Translations under genes and position numbers: made by a program | In this document: positions 13,245 to 13,374 of the stretch, piece by piece | Numbering within the stretch: the first letter of the stretch is position 1 | Layout of the letters: each line of letters begins with the position of its first letter | The notes under the pieces: model-generated | The model's database searches: none | What the model was told of the DNA's origin: nothing | The model's input: only the letters and a program-made list of their open reading frames with translations | Source of the DNA: JANRIC01 sp033765345 | GTDB taxonomy: Bacteria > Bacteroidota > Bacteroidia > Cytophagales > Microscillaceae | Direction of reading: 5' to 3' | DNA length: 13,374 nucleotides | Assembly: GCA_033765345.1 (NCBI GenBank) | Contig: JANRIC010000023.1 | Location: forward strand, 1-13,374

Positions 13245-13374
13245 TTACGCAGTTGAAGAATTTGGAAATTTGTAAAAAAATACAGTTGTGTTTAAATTAG
13301 GGAAAAAATTTAAAAAAGGATGAAATCACCAGAATTAATGGATTTGTATTCGGATTATTTGTTGAGTAGCCCTA
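13237..13374 (+). mobile_element. Left end of a second insertion sequence
   Basis: Porin coding sequence stops near 13240. From there an A+T-rich leader of about 80 bp runs to a transposase start at 13320. The boundary is estimated from loss of the porin frame; it is near ACTGACATTACGCAGTT. The right end is outside the window, so terminal repeats and the target duplication cannot be checked. Confidence 0.6.
13320..13374 (+). CDS. Transposase, N-terminal fragment (partial, runs off the window)
   Basis: The frame from the ATG at 13320 reads MKSPELMDLYSDYLLSSP before the window ends. This strongly resembles the first residues of DDE transposases of the IS4/IS701 type that begin with a KxPELxDLYSDYL segment. 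Only 18 codons are visible, so the family is tentative and the DDE residues cannot be seen. It is transcribed away from the interrupted porin gene. Confidence 0.6.
   Translation, partial: MKSPELMDLYSDYLLSSP

Noticed and set aside
1..13374. CRISPR array, tRNA or rRNA genes, integrase or att sites
   Set aside because: No regularly spaced repeats with unique spacers, no cloverleaf-like sequences in the gaps and no recombinase genes were seen.

Overview
The window reads as chromosomal DNA from a member of the Bacteroidota, most likely of the Cytophagia type. Four things suggest this. Several start codons are preceded by the TAnnTTTG -7 promoter box typical of the phylum. Shine-Dalgarno sequences are nearly absent. 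An ECF sigma factor overlaps a protein that combines one transmembrane helix with a C-terminal beta-barrel. An SDR-type L-threonine dehydrogenase and an LVIVD-repeat lipoprotein are present. No rRNA, tRNA or CRISPR array was seen. The species cannot be named from the sequence alone.

Layout. Bases 1-241 are the end of an IS1-family-like element, read on the minus strand and cut by the window edge. It is followed by tpiA (+), with its own promoter, and by a 571-residue ParB/RepB-domain protein (+) carrying a degenerate DNA-methyltransferase-like C-terminus. A striking inverted repeat sits between the promoter box and the start codon of that gene. The gap at 2878-3169 holds two REP-like palindromes and a terminator. 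A minus-strand block follows: a YceI-like protein, a TM/beta-barrel protein, and an ECF sigma factor whose stop codon overlaps the next start by one base. Divergent from the sigma gene, on the plus strand, are an LVIVD-repeat lipoprotein and a secreted or outer-membrane beta-barrel protein, ended by a 24-bp perfect hairpin. Next come L-threonine 3-dehydrogenase, RidA and a small membrane protein, all on the plus strand.

The right part (10562-13374) looks like an accessory, rearranged region. It contains a ChrA-type chromate transporter, an AraC-type regulator reduced to its DNA-binding half, and an alginate-export-type porin gene whose 5' part is missing. The open frame of the porin ends within a few bases of the apparent left end of a second insertion sequence, whose transposase begins at 13320 and runs off the window.

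How the genes may work together. The sigma and barrel pair and the divergent lipoprotein and barrel pair look like an envelope module with a shared control region. Threonine dehydrogenase and RidA both belong to amino-acid catabolism: RidA removes reactive enamine or imine intermediates. The strongest leads are the ParB-methyltransferase-like protein with its palindromic control region, and the IS-disrupted porin beside a decayed regulator. No complete new defence or mobile system can be shown here.
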